DNA from: Chamaecyparis obtusa | Lineage: Eukaryota > Streptophyta > Pinopsida > Cupressales > Cupressaceae | Direction of reading: 5' to 3' | Assembly (NCBI GenBank): GCA_027943335.1 | Contig: BSBK01007030.1 | Span: forward strand, 449,001-513,000 | Length of the DNA stretch: 64,000 bases | Part shown: one piece after another, positions 23,640 to 39,100 of the stretch | Layout of the letters: every line of letters starts with the position of its first letter | How positions within the stretch are numbered: position 1 is the first letter of the stretch | Notes under the pieces: generated by a model | Database searches by the model: none | The model's input: the letters and a program-made list of their open reading frames with translations, nothing else | What the model was told of the DNA's origin: nothing | Made by a program: the position numbers and the translations under genes

Positions 23640-25248
23640 CTTGACCTTAAATGGATATCATTTAAAGAGATAGCATAGCTTTGTTGCTAATCTGGTGGCT
23701 TGCTATTATTAGGATTAGGATTAAGCTATGATGGCAGCTGGGTTTTCTTAGGCAGATTTCTATTGCTTGTAGGAGGAGGCATTATATCTTGCTGCTAAGG
23801 TGGTGACATTAAGGCCTACTGATTGGATTGGTTAGACCATTGATTAGGCTTTTTCCAACCTTGCTAAGGTTTTTGCCAACCTCATTGAGTTTGATGCCAA
23901 CCTTGTTGAGTTTGTTTCCAACCTTGTTGAGGTTGCTACCAACCTTGTTGAGGTTGATTGGACCAATTTCTATGCCCACTAAATCCTTAGGGACCTATAT
24001 TCTGGTAATTTTTCCATTGATTATTATTATTGTGATTTTGTAGAGGGTCTTGTGGAATACCTGGTCTTTGAGCCCATGGCCTGCATTGAGAAACATAAAG
24101 TACCTCTCCATTTTCATCAATAGCTTTGAATTCAATAGGTATTGGTTGCGGCTCCCGACTTGCAATATTCTTGCATTTGCAATTCCTCTTTCTTTCCCTG
24201 CAATGTGGACAATATTCAACTAACATAGTGTCAGCTTCTTCCTTCCTCCTTCTTTCTTGCATGCTATCTAGCTGAGTGGAAACATCATTAATGATTTCCT
24301 ATTTGAAATCAGATAGAAGAATAGATAGCTCCACCTTAGATACTCCTGAGCCATTGGAATTATTAGTCATAGCCCCAAGTCCTCTACCTTTCTTCATAGT
24401 AGATCTTGAGTACTTAAGGCATACATTCTTTATATCATCCCAGATCTTCTGAGTGATGTCTCCTCTTGCCATAAGGTCTAAGGCCTCAATACTTCCATAT
24501 TTATACCTTTCAGGAAAAGATGTTTTTCTGACTCCTCATTCAATTGATGTTGGGTATTGCACTGCAAGTTAAACATAAACCTTGAGACATAGTCTTCCAA
24601 GGTCTCATCCTCCTTTTATGACATTTTGAAGATGTCATCTCCCCTCATATCATGACCCCTACAATACTATTTATATTTAGCAAGGAATATATTATTCATT
24701 GCATCTCAATCTGGTATAACATTGGCATTTAACCCCATGAACCATCTTAGAGAGGCCTCTTTAAGGGTGGATGGAAATAATTTTAGCTTATGGGCATTAG
24801 TTGTATAATCATAACTCCTACAAAGGATGTCAAATTCAAAAAGGAAGGTTTCAGGGTCTTCGGTGAGAAGGCCATAAAACTTGGGAAGTGCAGAGGCAAG
24901 TATATTTTTTAGATTATTATTGTCATGCTGATCAGGGATGGGGAAGGGAAAGGTAGGTTGAGCCATACTTGGAGGTGGAACTAGTTGTTGTAGCTGATAA
25001 ATAACAAGAGCTAATGGATTGTCTTAATACTCAGGTTCAGAAAAAAGATCATTCAAATGTATTGATTCTTCAGTAGATAATGGTGAAGATATCTATTCTT
25101 GTGCATCAGCAAATGGGTTTTCAAATGGTTCTTCTTCTTCTTCATTCTCAACTTGGGGTTCCTTAGGCTCAGGATTAAAGATATCAAACAGTTCAACCTG
25201 AATATTGTGAGGAAGGAATCTCCCAAGATGATCTCTTCTTCTATGCAT
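23640..25248 (-). pseudogene. gag: Gag of E3
   Basis: ATG at 25248 (MHRRRDHLGRFLPHN) corresponds to the E1 start at 1414. The capsid segment 24966-24706 starts MAQPTFPFPIPDQHDNNNLK and contains KFYGLLTEDPETFLFEFDIL and LRWFMGL. The nucleocapsid part (24262-23987) has EYCPHCRERKRNCKCK, then a Trp/Gln/Asn-rich tail (23990-23640) containing a 21-bp tandem repeat. Stops near 25097 and 25026 and a shift near 24700 break the frame. Confidence 0.8.
23855..23959 (-). repeat. 21-bp tandem repeat in gag, five units (7-aa GWQQ-type)
   Basis: Five consecutive 21-bp units start CCAACC on the plus strand (23855, 23876, 23897, 23918, 23939). On the coding strand they give Gly-Trp-Gln-Gln-x-Gln-Gln repeats. 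E1 has only a looser version of the same Q/W-rich region. Confidence 0.85.
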
Positions 25249-25310
25249 AGAAGATAATGCAAAAACTAAAACTAAGGCAATGACCCCAGGACTAGATTAG
25301 ATTGACACCA

Positions 25311-25328
25311 TCCTCGGCAAAAGCACCA
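25311..25328 (-). other. Primer-binding site of E3
   Basis: On the minus strand TGGTGCTTTTGCCGAGGA sits 4 bases after the LTR end (25333). It aligns with the E1 site TGGCACTGTTGCCAGGGA and the Asp-type PBS of Athila/Tat elements. Confidence 0.6.
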
Positions 25329-25332
25329 AAAA

Positions 25333-27632
25333 TGATTAGTCAGTATAATAACTCTATAACTAAGGATTGGACATCCCTCTTATAATGACTCTATATTTAA
25401 GAAGTGTCAAATATCATACTAGAATAACATACTAAACTCATTAAATTATTGACCAGGGACGTAAACTTGAAATGATGCCTGCAAAGTATATGATCTAACC
25501 CATCTTAAATGTCATCATAACTTATACAATCAAAATTTTGAAGAAAATACTAAGTTAAGAAATGGAATAACAATCTAACCTAGTACTTTAGAATAATGCT
25601 ACAAACAGGAAACTAACTATTTTCTTATGTTGTGGGAAACAACCAATAGTTTTGTTACCATATGACTGCAGGAGCAACAAAGTTCTAAATACTTCTATTG
25701 AACTTAAATTTAATTCCTACCTAGCTATAAAATGAGTTCACCTCCCGCATGAGCCCCCATGGAAGAGTGAATAAATAGAAACATAGAGATTTAGAATTGT
25801 AAATATCATTTCATTCATGAGTAAAACATAAGTACATATTGTAGCAACATAATTTTATTTCTCACTACTGCTGGATTACAAAAGGATTCTACACAAAAAC
25901 TAGCTAACTCAGGAACCTAAACTCCAGCTTATTTATAACATCAAAATAGAACAGAACTCCCTAAATCTAGGATTCTCCAATGTTAGGGATATGATAATAT
26001 TGAAGATACAAAACAACATCATTTAATACAGGAGTAGGTTTTGTTCATTTGCACATGAATTTAGCAGTTCATGACTTCTAGATTTACTCCATAATGGTTG
26101 ATAACCACGTTGACTCAGTCTACAATGATAACTGCTGATGACTGAAAGTAATGGAATCATTATGAGTTCAAAAAAATTAACCAACTTCTTATCACCACTT
26201 TGTCTTTTGATGATGACTTCTTCTTTTCTTGCTGACTGATCATTTTTTTGAAAAAGATTAGCATGCACATGCAAAAATCACAATACATATCCAAGATAAA
26301 ATTCATAATAAGTTTTTCTTGTTTTAGCTTTTCTCTCATCACATGGCTACATGAAGAACTACCCAATCAATGCAAGATAGAAAGACACAATATTCCATTC
26401 CATGCAACTATATAACATATATGCTCAACATATTCATTTAATATTAGAAACATTAAAGTGCACACACATATATAAATTTAAACATAAGCAGTCTGAATAA
26501 GTCCATCAAAAGATCATAAAGTTCCTAGGTCCCAACCATAAAAACATATAAAAAACATGAACCAAATAGGCCTTAAATTGGCCTCATAAAGAATTCAAAA
26601 ATGAGACTGAACCTATAGAAGATATCTACAACAAGTTCCTACCTAACATCATTCAAGAAGAACATATTCAAACTAGTTAGGGGAATAAAACTACACTAGT
26701 CCCTATGAGGGGACCTTTAAAACACTAAAAACAACTCGCATGGTATCGTACTAGCATGAGAGGAAAGCCAACTCTCGACACCACACACACCAGAAGAACT
26801 CTACCAGAGCTAAAAGACTTATTTATGAACTCGCATGTACAAGATGGAGACTTGATGCTATTAAAAGAAGCTTATATTGGCTTACAACAATTTAAAAAGG
26901 GACGATTGCTAACACTACCCTACATTACACCAACTTACACAAGCTCACAGTATTTACATGAATTTACAAAAATATATGTGAATTCACAAAAATATACAAA
27001 GACTAGACAAACCAAAGGGACAACACAAAAAGAAAAACCGAATGGGCTAAAATGCCCGTACTCACCAGAACTTCACACCAACCCTATTTATAGGGTGAAG
27101 CTCCTAGAGCAACACAAAAGAGAAAAATGAAAGGAAAACAAAGCGGGAAGAAAAAAGCAAAATGGAGGCCAAAATGGGCTTACCTAGAACAAAAGAACTT
27201 TTTGATGAAGATGTTCACACACTCACTTTTCAAGGAACTCGGACTACTTTTCAAAACACAGGAGCATGAACCTCAACACTCAAAACACTAGCACAAGAAA
27301 CTTAGGCTTGGGAGAATTTGCACTTATAAATTTCATTTCTCATAGGGTAATTATGCTTTGGGTAATTATAAAAATGAGGGGATAAAAGGCCTTTTATAAT
27401 GTCTAAGTGAGCACATTAATTTTTTATTAGAATCTTGAGGCAGATAAGCCCTAAATTTTGGACCCGCAAACACTCAGCGTTCACTCCTTAAATGAAGACA
27501 GGAATGACACCGTCGGACCCCAAAGTTTGAAATTCTCAATGACCGACAAGAAAAACTTTGGAAGAAGAAACCCAGAGAAACAAAAGACAAGGACACTAAA
27601 AACAACAACCAAATGCAAAAGGGGACCTGACA
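25333..27632 (-). repeat. 5' LTR of E3 (upper limit uncertain)
   Basis: The lower edge on the plus strand is TGATTAGTCAG at 25333, which is LTR end ...TGACTAATCA on the minus strand. The ~170 bp next to it match the E1 LTR end. A TATAAATAGGG box lies at about 27086-27097 on the minus strand. The best start candidate is TGTCAGGTCC (plus 27623-27632), giving ~2.3 kb. The lower edge is well supported, the upper only weakly. Confidence 0.5.
27086..27097 (-). promoter_or_regulatory. TATA box of E3 LTR
   Basis: Minus-strand CCTATAAATAGG, in the context CACCCTATAAATAGGGTTGG, about 1.75 kb upstream of the PBS. It is the likely core promoter of the element. Confidence 0.5.
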
Positions 27633-27768
27633 TTTTTCCAAACAATATGTAGGGACAGGTATGCAAGGCATAACAAATTCTTATCAGTTTATGAAGAAAT
27701 GTGTTTCCTATCAATAGAACAGTGATTTTATGTATCCACCTTCTAAGTCATTGTAAACTATCATTAGT

Positions 27769-27888
27769 CCATGGCCCTTCTCTTACTATGGGCTTGATCT
27801 CATTATAAAAATACACCCTCCATCTTCCAATGGCCAAACATTCATTATTACTACTACAAAGTACTTTGCCAAATGGGTAATCAATTGA
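27769..27888 (+). pseudogene. Gypsy integrase core fragment
   Basis: An in-frame run starts PWPFSYYGLDLIIKIHPPSS at 27769 and continues NGQTFIITTTKYFAKWV, before a TGA at 27886. It matches the WPF-x5-D...PPSS-G...F-I-x4-YFTKWVEA block of Gypsy integrases, including the first catalytic Asp. The DNA just before it (from about 27650) may hold the rest of the zinc domain. Opposite strand to E3, so a separate element. Confidence 0.65.
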
Positions 27889-28900
27889 TCTATCATCTAT
27901 TTAGGCCACTCACCCATCTCACTTTACTTTTATCTATAACACCTCATCCCATTTTCATCACCATGTTATATTAACTTTCATACATTCATTACTCTTTATT
28001 CATGGCTTGGAAATTTGTCCCCTTGCCTCATATTTCCATCCACTTGCATAACACCATTTATTTCACCAATACTCATTCCTCCTATTTGGGAGTTTTTTCC
28101 ACCTCCCTATCCTCTTTTTTTGTGATCTTTTCAAAATATTTCTTCACAATGTTGTCTCCATCTTCATCATACATTTTTTCCACCATCACTTTTCTACATG
28201 AGATGAGGAGTGTTAGCACACCCATGCTTGGAATAAAGATCATCCCATCAAATTGAGATTTTATCCAATTACACTAAGCTTAACTCTTGTACATTCAGCT
28301 TCCAACTTGAGTGCATCACAAACATCCATCTGCATGGTGTTCATCAAATAAGACTTGAGATCTTACTTCAATTTTTTAAAATTTCCCACATCTATTTCCT
28401 ATATTATTACACATTTTATCAATCATTAATCAATGCCCTTAGGGATGTATCCTTCTCAAGATTGGTGCAATCAATCCATCATCATCATCGTCATTTGATT
28501 GACATTATGGGAAGAAATGTTAGCTGAATGACTACTTTTTCCTAAGGCCTTTTTCTTTGATTTTATTTTTATGTCCAAGGAATATACATACTTGAGTCTG
28601 CCTTAATCTATCTATATCTTAGTGTGTCTTGATTGGTGTATACTGGGGCATTATTTTTGTAGTATGACATGTTTGTTGGCTACTTTGATCATGATCCCCA
28701 CAAGTTAACTTCTTAACAATGTTTATGTAGGAATGATTATGTGAAAATTTCTTTTTCATATTCCCACCAAGCTCACCAAGGGCTTGGGTGCGCTAGAATC
28801 TCATCATATTTTCATACTCCATAGGTATCATCTTGGTTAAACATAAACTTGAATGACCTTGTTGGTTTTATTTGCATGAAAAGATTATAAAATTTAATAT
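27889..28900. other. Unassigned AT-rich stretch
   Basis: No frame with recognisable motifs. The 84-aa plus frame at 28002-28256 is Ser/Phe/Thr-rich and looks like chance. Confidence 0.4.
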
Positions 28901-28904
28901 ATGA

Positions 28905-29216
28905 TACAACTACTAGAGTTATAAAACAAGAATATCGATAAGCCATGTTGTGAACCTAAGTCTTGCACTATATATCAAAAGGAGACCAAGGGTACACACC
29001 TTGCAATGATCCCCCCAGTGAAGCATGGGTTTTGAAACCATGACTTGGGATTTGATACCAATTCTTAGTTTCCATTACACCAAAAGATCGACCTTTCAAT
29101 GCTTAATACAACCACTAGAATTATAGAAAATAGGAAGCAGTTAAGCCATTCCATGAACCCAAGCACCACACTCATATCAAAAGGATACAAAGGGAACACA
29201 CCTTGTAATAGAGCTA
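28905..29216. repeat. Imperfect direct repeat, two ~110-bp units
   Basis: Unit 1 (about 28905-29010) and unit 2 (about 29100-29216) share ordered blocks: ACAACTACTAGAGTTATA versus ACAACCACTAGAATTATA, TAAGCCAT, ATATCAAAAGGA and ACACACCTTG. Between them is ATTTGATACCAATTC, whose minus strand reads like a tRNA-Met-type LTR primer site (TTGGTATCAAATCC). This may be the edge of a decayed LTR element. Confidence 0.5.
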
Positions 29217-30735
29217 AGTTTACCTTTCTATCTAAGAGTATATTCCATGAAAAGGAATATTTTCATCTTAGCTTCTATATCCTATGGTGCATAATTCCTC
29301 TTGCAATATCACAAAATAGGAATGTTCTCCACATATCAACACCAAAATCCCTCTCACCCACCCCATATCATTCCCTCATATTTATTATCCTACACATCAT
29401 GAGTTCAAGGATCCACTTTTTTTCTTGCTTCTTTCAACCCCTTCTTCCCTTGTACCATGTCGAAAACAAAAATATTACACATACACATCACTTCTATATG
29501 TGCATTGCATTTATATTTAGGATTGTCATTCTTGATTGTTTTGCATGGCTTGCACTATTCATCACGTGTCATGTTGTGATGACCCTTGTACATATTTTAG
29601 ATTCATAAATTTAATGGAATTCATAACCCATATCTACACCCACCATATCCATTATGTCTCCTTTGCACTATGCATTCAATTTTTGTAGTGTTCATGAGTC
29701 AATTTTACTTTTCCTGCCACCTCATACTATACACATTACTAACCCTCACATGGTTCTTGGATATGGGGAAATTTTTTGCAAGAACATTATGCTTTCACTC
29801 CACCTTGCATTATTTATTTTTAGTTTTGTATCTCATGGATAGTGTCATTACCTTTGTCTTTCAAATAATGTGAGGCTTGAAGAAATGAAAAATTTATAAT
29901 CTCTTACATGGGCCTAATTTATATTAGTGACATAAAATATGTAGGCTTATACCTTTCTACTGAAACATGTAGATTCATAAAAAATTCTAATTGTAACAAG
30001 AAAATTTCCTTCATAGTCAACAAAAATCCTATCTAGAACAAGAAAATGTCTAAATCATAGTCAACAATAATCCTAGCTGAAACAAGAAAATGTCCTTCAT
30101 ACTCAACATGTCCATTCCCAATATTTTTTATTAGAGTTACTAAGTGTGCAATTAGATGGCCTTGCTATGTGGCAACAAGTACATCAAACAAAATCTTGGT
30201 CAATGTCATAATACACACTTGATACACCTACACCAATAACTCAATCTTGAATGATTATACATTTCAGTTGGTGGCCTTTCTTATTTTGGATATCATTTTT
30301 ACAGATTATCACTTTGTCCCCAAAATTTGCAACCCTAGATATTGTAGCAATTATACCATTATTATCTCATCTAGTTGAGTGAGTAATAATCATGGATATC
30401 TATGGCATATAGTGTGTAATTTATTCTCAACATATTATTAATCTTTGATAAGGAAAGTTCATAGACATCTTTGGAATAATCTAGACTCATCATCATTACA
30501 TTTATCGTTTAGATTGCATTTAACATTTTTAATGAATATGTCATTTTGATTACATTATCATTTCTATTTTCATTTAGATTCATTTCCTTATCATTTTTCT
30601 TGCATTATTTTTTCATCTCATTGTCACTAAAATAATATTTTAGATTTGTTATCATTTAGAATCATTATCATCATCATTCATTTAGTCTCATAACACATAC
30701 ATAAATAACATATGTCGCATCCAATGTTGCACATT
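29217..30735. other. Unassigned stretch
   Basis: Frames at 29099-29608 and 29654-29873 are His/Phe/Ser-rich with no family resemblance. AT-rich; no RNA gene or element edge seen. Confidence 0.35.
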
Positions 30736-30740
30736 GTTAG

Positions 30741-33806
<3,066 letters not shown>

Positions 33807-33821
33807 ATTAGAATACCATGC

Positions 33822-33838
33822 ATCATAATCATCATCAT

Positions 33839-33882
<44 letters not shown>

Positions 33883-33897
33883 GTGTGTGTGTGTGTG
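33822..33897. repeat. Compound microsatellite (ATC)n-(AT)n-(TG)n
   Basis: A run of CATCATAATCATCATC units leads into about 18 AT units (33843-33878) and then about 9 TG units (33880-33897). It begins 16 bp outside the right edge of the candidate solo LTR. Confidence 0.9.
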
Positions 33898-34399
33898 CAT
33901 CACATAGAACATCCATATCCATATCCACATACAACATAAACATGTTAGTCCATCATGCATATTCATACATCCTGCATCACAAATGTTAGTACATCATCTT
34001 ATGTACATATAGATCATCTATATAAAAGAAATACATACATTAATATAGAACCATATCATCTTGCATAATCATAAGAAATAATCCATAATCATAGTCCACA
34101 ATCCATCATATAAATAAACACAAATTCATATAGTTTTCTGAAATCATCTCATTATAAATGTGAGATATAGTACATCAATGTCACAAAACTAGTTTCATAT
34201 ATGTCTATGTGCATAATAGGGACTCTAGTTCACATTCCCTCTACTTGAACTAATAGGTCTCTCTCCATCATTGATTAGGGCCCTCACACCCACTAAGCCT
34301 CTTGAGACTACCCATCCACCTATCCACATTGATCATGTGCTCTTTGTGAATCTCAGATCTCTAGCACTCTCTAGTACAACCTAATAATATAATACTTTA

Positions 34400-35443
34400 A
34401 TAATGTGCCTCATCTATCATCATATCATTCTCTCTCTGGACCACTACATTCTATCAAAATATGTCACCTAGCCCCTGTGGTGTGAACATGTACTATGATA
34501 ACTCTCACTCTACCCTATATCATGCTTCTTGTGCTTGAGATGCATATAAATCACCCTATAGGATCTATACCTATCCCTATAATCATTTTAATTTTCTCCT
34601 AAGCTCCATTATCTCCTCACATCTATCATCTCTTCCCATCTCTAATATCATAGAATCCCCCAACTCCCCCACCATAGGTCCCAACCCTTTATGTAATAGT
34701 TCTACCTCTACTCTATAATAATCCCTATCAATCAATGTTGTATCTAGTGCTATCTTCCCAAGCTCTCTTTACATCATTATCTCTCTACATTGACACAAAA
34801 TTATCCTATAAGTTATCCCTCTTGACTTTGGATATATCCCTCTCCACCTCAAGGCTCATGGATCAAGCCCTCACCTCATCCTTGGCCCAAGCAATAACAT
34901 CTCTCTCTACCTATAATCTATCAACTTAATCCTGGGGCACCATACCTTCCTCTTTTGGTCATCATTACAATCCTTTCTAGTATCCCTCCTCCTCCTCCTA
35001 TGCATGTCTGGGCTATAGTACCTATCTTTTTCCCTAGACCTATGGATCCTAAACCTATTTCCTTCCCTACCTTTGTGGCATTTCCACTCGTGGTGGTCTT
35101 TGTCACTGTGGTTGTGCCCCTAATTCTCCTAATGACTCTACCATAGGTACATCCCCCTTTCCATCCCTCTTTCCATCCTCATATCCTATCTCTCCCTCAT
35201 CCCCTCCCACATCTATGTCCACCAAGGGCCTCTTCTCATCCTACTCTAACCACCCTAAAAATATATGTTTTATAGGCTTGTATTGTGCCCACCATTCTGC
35301 ATACTCCGACAATATGCTTGCATCGATAATATTGAGCTATAGATCCCATAATACCAACTCCATAGATAGAAATATTTTCCATATCAATATAATATCTAGT
35401 GCCTCCACCCATGCTCCTACCTCTTGTATAACCATCAAGTGGA
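34400..35443 (-). pseudogene. Decayed minus-strand coding-like region, left half
   Basis: On the minus strand a frame with only scattered stops runs from the array edge at 35443 down to about 34580. It includes ILSEYAEWWAQYKPIKHIFL and KRPLVDIDVGGDEGEIGYED, then a charged, coiled-coil-like segment (SLEVERDISKVKRD). Many stops sit at TAG/TGA in place of likely CAG/CGA. I cannot name the family. The right half would be 52804-54250. Confidence 0.35.
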
Positions 35444-35448
35444 TAATC
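35444..35448. other. Target site duplication TAATC, left copy
   Basis: TAATC directly before LTR1 (TGATGAAGGG at 35449). The same five bases follow LTR4 at 52799-52803. No other LTR in the array has matching flanks. Confidence 0.92.
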
Positions 35449-36308
35449 TGATGAAGGGTGCTCCCCTTAGTACCACAAACACATAACAGAAATAGAGAAA
35501 CAACAACAATAATATGCAAGAACAGAAAATTGGCTTCTTATTATCTCCACAAATGTGGAATTACAAACTTTCAGAATTACAATATACAAAGCCACATGGG
35601 CATTCCCTTACAATATTCTGTATGAAAAATCCTCGAATCGATACCCAGATCTACTACCCAGAACTATTCTGAACTGCCTAAGACAATAATACAGCCTTCC
35701 TTATATAGGCAATTTTCCACCGCCTAGGAAGGTTCCAGAATTTTAGCCAATAAGGCCGACCAAACATAGAATTATTTTATTTTACATTTTATTACATCAT
35801 AGTCGGCTCAAAATAACCTTTGAAACCCGAACAAAAATTTTGAAGAAAATTATTTTCTGCCATTTCAGGTGGCCCAACTTCGGAAGACCATAAGTCATCA
35901 CCAGTTGACCCGATTGGCTATTATAACCCCATTTCGGAAATGCCATGAAGCGCTCTAATGGCTTGACTAGTGCAAGCGCCCGTCACCCAAATTTTTGACC
36001 TCATTCGAGACTTCTAAAGCCTTCAAAACTGAGTTCAAAGTTTTTGTACCCTGCTGCCAATACCGAAAATCTTTAATATCTTCCAATATACACTTGATCT
36101 GGCAATAAAACTTTACTGGCAGACTTATATGACCAAAATGAACCTCTAAGAAAGAAATCAGATCATTCTAAGCACATACAAAAATTACCAAAAATAGTAA
36201 CTTTCCATAAATAGCAGCTCTGCACAAAATAGCCCTTATTGAATAAAAAAACAAAAATATTTTTGGGTGATGCAAGATTGCTCTTACACCCAGGATGCTC
36301 CTACATCA
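35449..36308 (-). repeat. LTR1 (3' LTR of copy A, outer)
   Basis: 860 bp, plus-strand ends TGATGAAGGG...CTACATCA (minus strand TGATGTAGGA...CTTCATCA). A minus-strand TATATAAG box lies at 35701-35708. It differs from LTR4 at about 40 positions (4-5% by eye) and shares with LTR4 the forms CTGTATGAAAAATCCTCG and CTCCTACATCA. Confidence 0.92.
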
Positions 36309-37797
36309 GACACCAAGGGTAATTTGAGAAGTGACCTTGTCACGATTCAGGTGTGTAGAGGAAAACTAAGACGGCTAACCTCCTCCTTTGTCAGCCATGA
36401 TGAATCTTCAACAAGTCATCCTTTACACTTGACTAGATATTCTTCATATGTCCTGTTCCTTGTACTTCTGCCAACACGACTGTCCAGTATATCTTCGATC
36501 TCCTTAGTGTCTGAACTAGTTGCTGGAATACTCCACTGTGCTGCTGTGATCTCATCTTCAACACCTCCTTCATGATACTTTATCAAATCTGAAATGTTAA
36601 ACACTGGTGAAATATTTAACTCAGTAGGCAATTCTACCTCATATGCATTTCTTGAATCATGTTTCTTTAGTATCCTACATGGTCCAAACTTCTTCATTTT
36701 CAGCTTGTTATATGTACCAACCGAAAACCGCTCCTTCCGCAAATGAACCATGACTTCATCACCAACCTCAAATTCCTTATACCTCCTTTTCTCATCTGCC
36801 TTAGCCTTATACTATGTGTTCATCTTGGTAATATGCTTCCTCACCTCCCCATGGATGTTCTTCAAGTGTTCTGCAAAATCCTCAACTTCAACACTACTTA
36901 TTTCTCCTTTATCTATCTTCCTCAATTCAGATGCATTTCTTGGACTACTTCCATATACAATCTGGAATGGTGATTTACCAGTGCTCCTATTGAAAGAATT
37001 ATTGTATGAAAATTCTGCTTGTGGTAAAATCAAATCCCATCCTGTTGCTTATCTCCAACCAAACATCTCAGCAAATTTCCCAAACTTCTATTCACCACCT
37101 CTGTCTGTCCATCAGTCTGTGGATGATGTGATGAACTAAACTTCAAATCTGTCTTCAACTTCTTCCACAATGTACGCCAGAAATATCTAACAAACTTAGT
37201 GTCCCGATCTGAAACTATGGTCTTTGGCAAACCATGAAGTCTCACTGCTTCTCTGAAAAACAATTCTGCTACATGAACAGCATCATTAGTCTTCTTACAG
37301 GGAATGAAATGTGTCATCTTTGAAAATCTGTCGACCACCACAAAAATTGAATCATGTTCCCGCTGAGTCCTCGGTAAACCCAGAACAAAGTCCATGCTGA
37401 TATCCTCCCAAGGATTCTTTGGTATGAGTAATGGCTGATACAACCCTATATTCTACTTCACTCCTTTTGCCATCTGACATACTCTACAACTCTGTACAAA
37501 CTTCTTCACATCTTGCTACAATTGTGGCCAATAATAATTCTCACCAACCAAAGCAAAAGTTTTATCACGACCAAAATATCCAGCCAATCCTCCACTATGC
37601 TTCTCTTTGATGAGATTCTCCCTCATAGAACTTCTTGGAATGCACAGCTGACTCCCTCTGAATAGCATATCATCTTGGATGATAAAATCTAGCCATTTCA
37701 TCCTATCTAGGGTAATAGGTTCTGTACAAGCTTTCCAAGCTTCACCAAAATTAGGATCCTCTGGATACAAATTCTTGAGTTCCTTCAACCCAACCAC
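36309..37797 (-). pseudogene. Copy A integrase with chromodomain
   Basis: Fragments: 37797-37516 (zinc domain; HSGGLAGYFGRDKTF), 37443-37030 (core; [38 protein letters not shown] with all three D-D-E residues visible), 37033-36812, and 36751-36416 (C-terminal domain, then chromodomain EIEDILDSRVGRSTRNRTYE). Stops separate the pieces. The chromodomain Trp in LVKWKG is Cys here. Integrase would place cDNA into chromatin; this copy cannot be expressed whole. Confidence 0.88.
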
Positions 37798-37899
37798 TTC
37801 AATCTACATTTTTGTCAACAATAGTTGCCTTCTGCTAAGAGCATCTGCAACCCTATTAGACTTTCCACTCCTCTATTTCAAAATAAATGTACAACTCTG

Positions 37900-39100
37900 C
37901 AAAAACTCAACCCATTTCAAATGCCTCTGATTCAACTTTCCTTAACTATTCAAATATTGCAACGCTTGATGATCAGTATACAAAATAAACTCCTTAGGAA
38001 GCAGATAATGTCTCCACTTCTTTAATGTCTGAACTATAGCATAAAATTCCTGATCATCGACAGAATATTTTCTCTTGGCATCATTTAACTTCTCACTGAA
38101 ATAAGCAACAGGTTTACCTTCTTGGCTCATAACAGCTCCTATTGCGATACCACTAGCATCACAATCTACTTGAAACACTTTATTAAAATTTGGAAGTGCT
38201 AAAATAAGTTGTTCTATAACCTTTTGTTTCAATAATTGAAAACTCTTTTCTGCCCCATTAGTCCACTTAAACTCTTTTCTATCCCCTCTCATTGTTTCAG
38301 TCAAGGGTCCACAAATACTGCTAAAATTTCTGATAAACTTTCTTTAAAAGCTAGGTAGGTCATGAAAAGATCTTACCTCAGTAGCACTCCTCAGAGTAGG
38401 CCATTCAAGGATAGCCTATACCTTCTTTGGGTCCATTTTTAGACCTTCTCCTGAAACTACAAACCCCAAATACACCAACTCTTTCCTCACAAAACTGCAC
38501 TTCTTCAAATTAATCAAGAATTTCTCTTCTCTCAACTTCTCAAATACCATACGAATATGCATCATATGCTCATCCAATGTCTTACTAAATATCAAAATAT
38601 CATCTAGGTAAACAATGACAAACTTACCCAGAAATTCTTTCAGAACCTCGTTCATGAGCCGCATGAAAGTGCTCGGTGCATTGGTTAGCCCAAAAGGCAT
38701 GACTAACCACTCATATAGTCCTTCCTTTATCTTTAAGGTAGTCTTCCATTCATCTCCTTCTCTAATTTGAATCTAATGATATCCACTTTTCAGATCTATC
38801 TTTGAGAAATACACAGCTCCACTCAAACAGTCCATAATATCATCCATTCGTGGCAATAAAAACTTGTACTTGATTGTGATTTTGTTTATTTCCCTAGAAT
38901 CTGTACACATCCTCCATTCTCCATTCCTCTTGGTGCTAATACCACTGGTACAGCATAGGGTCTCAGACTCTCATAGATCAATCCTTTCTGTAATAGTTCA
39001 TGTACTTATCTATTCAACTCCTCACTTTCTGTAGGTGTCATTCTGTGTGCTGCCTTATTCGGCAAACTCACTCCTGGGATCAAGTCCATCTGATGACTGA
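37900..39100 (-). pseudogene. Copy A reverse transcriptase and RNase H
   Basis: RT motifs: 38700-38416 starts [20 protein letters not shown] and has the catalytic YLDD at about 38610. RNase H (38304-37942) has VDCDASGIAIGAVMSQEGKP and LYTDHQALQYLNS. Lesions: a one-base deletion near 38926-38932 shared with copy C, and a TAG at 38416-38418 after MDPKKV, also shared with C. Copy B has neither. Confidence 0.88.

Larger units (their letters stand above)
19700..27632 (-). mobile_element. Athila-like Ty3/Gypsy element E3, 3' end truncated
   Basis: Minus-strand order: 5' LTR (27632?-25333), PBS (25328-25311), gag (from 25248), protease, RT, RNase H, integrase (to about 19770). It is the most complete Athila-like copy in the window. 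Motifs agree with E1 and E2 throughout. No 3' LTR was found. The upper LTR limit rests only on a TGTCAGGTCC start and is uncertain. Confidence 0.75.

Noticed and set aside
29099..29608. 169-aa plus frame
   Set aside because: Longest unassigned frame, but no domain, odd His/Phe/Ser composition and its start lies in the direct-repeat unit.
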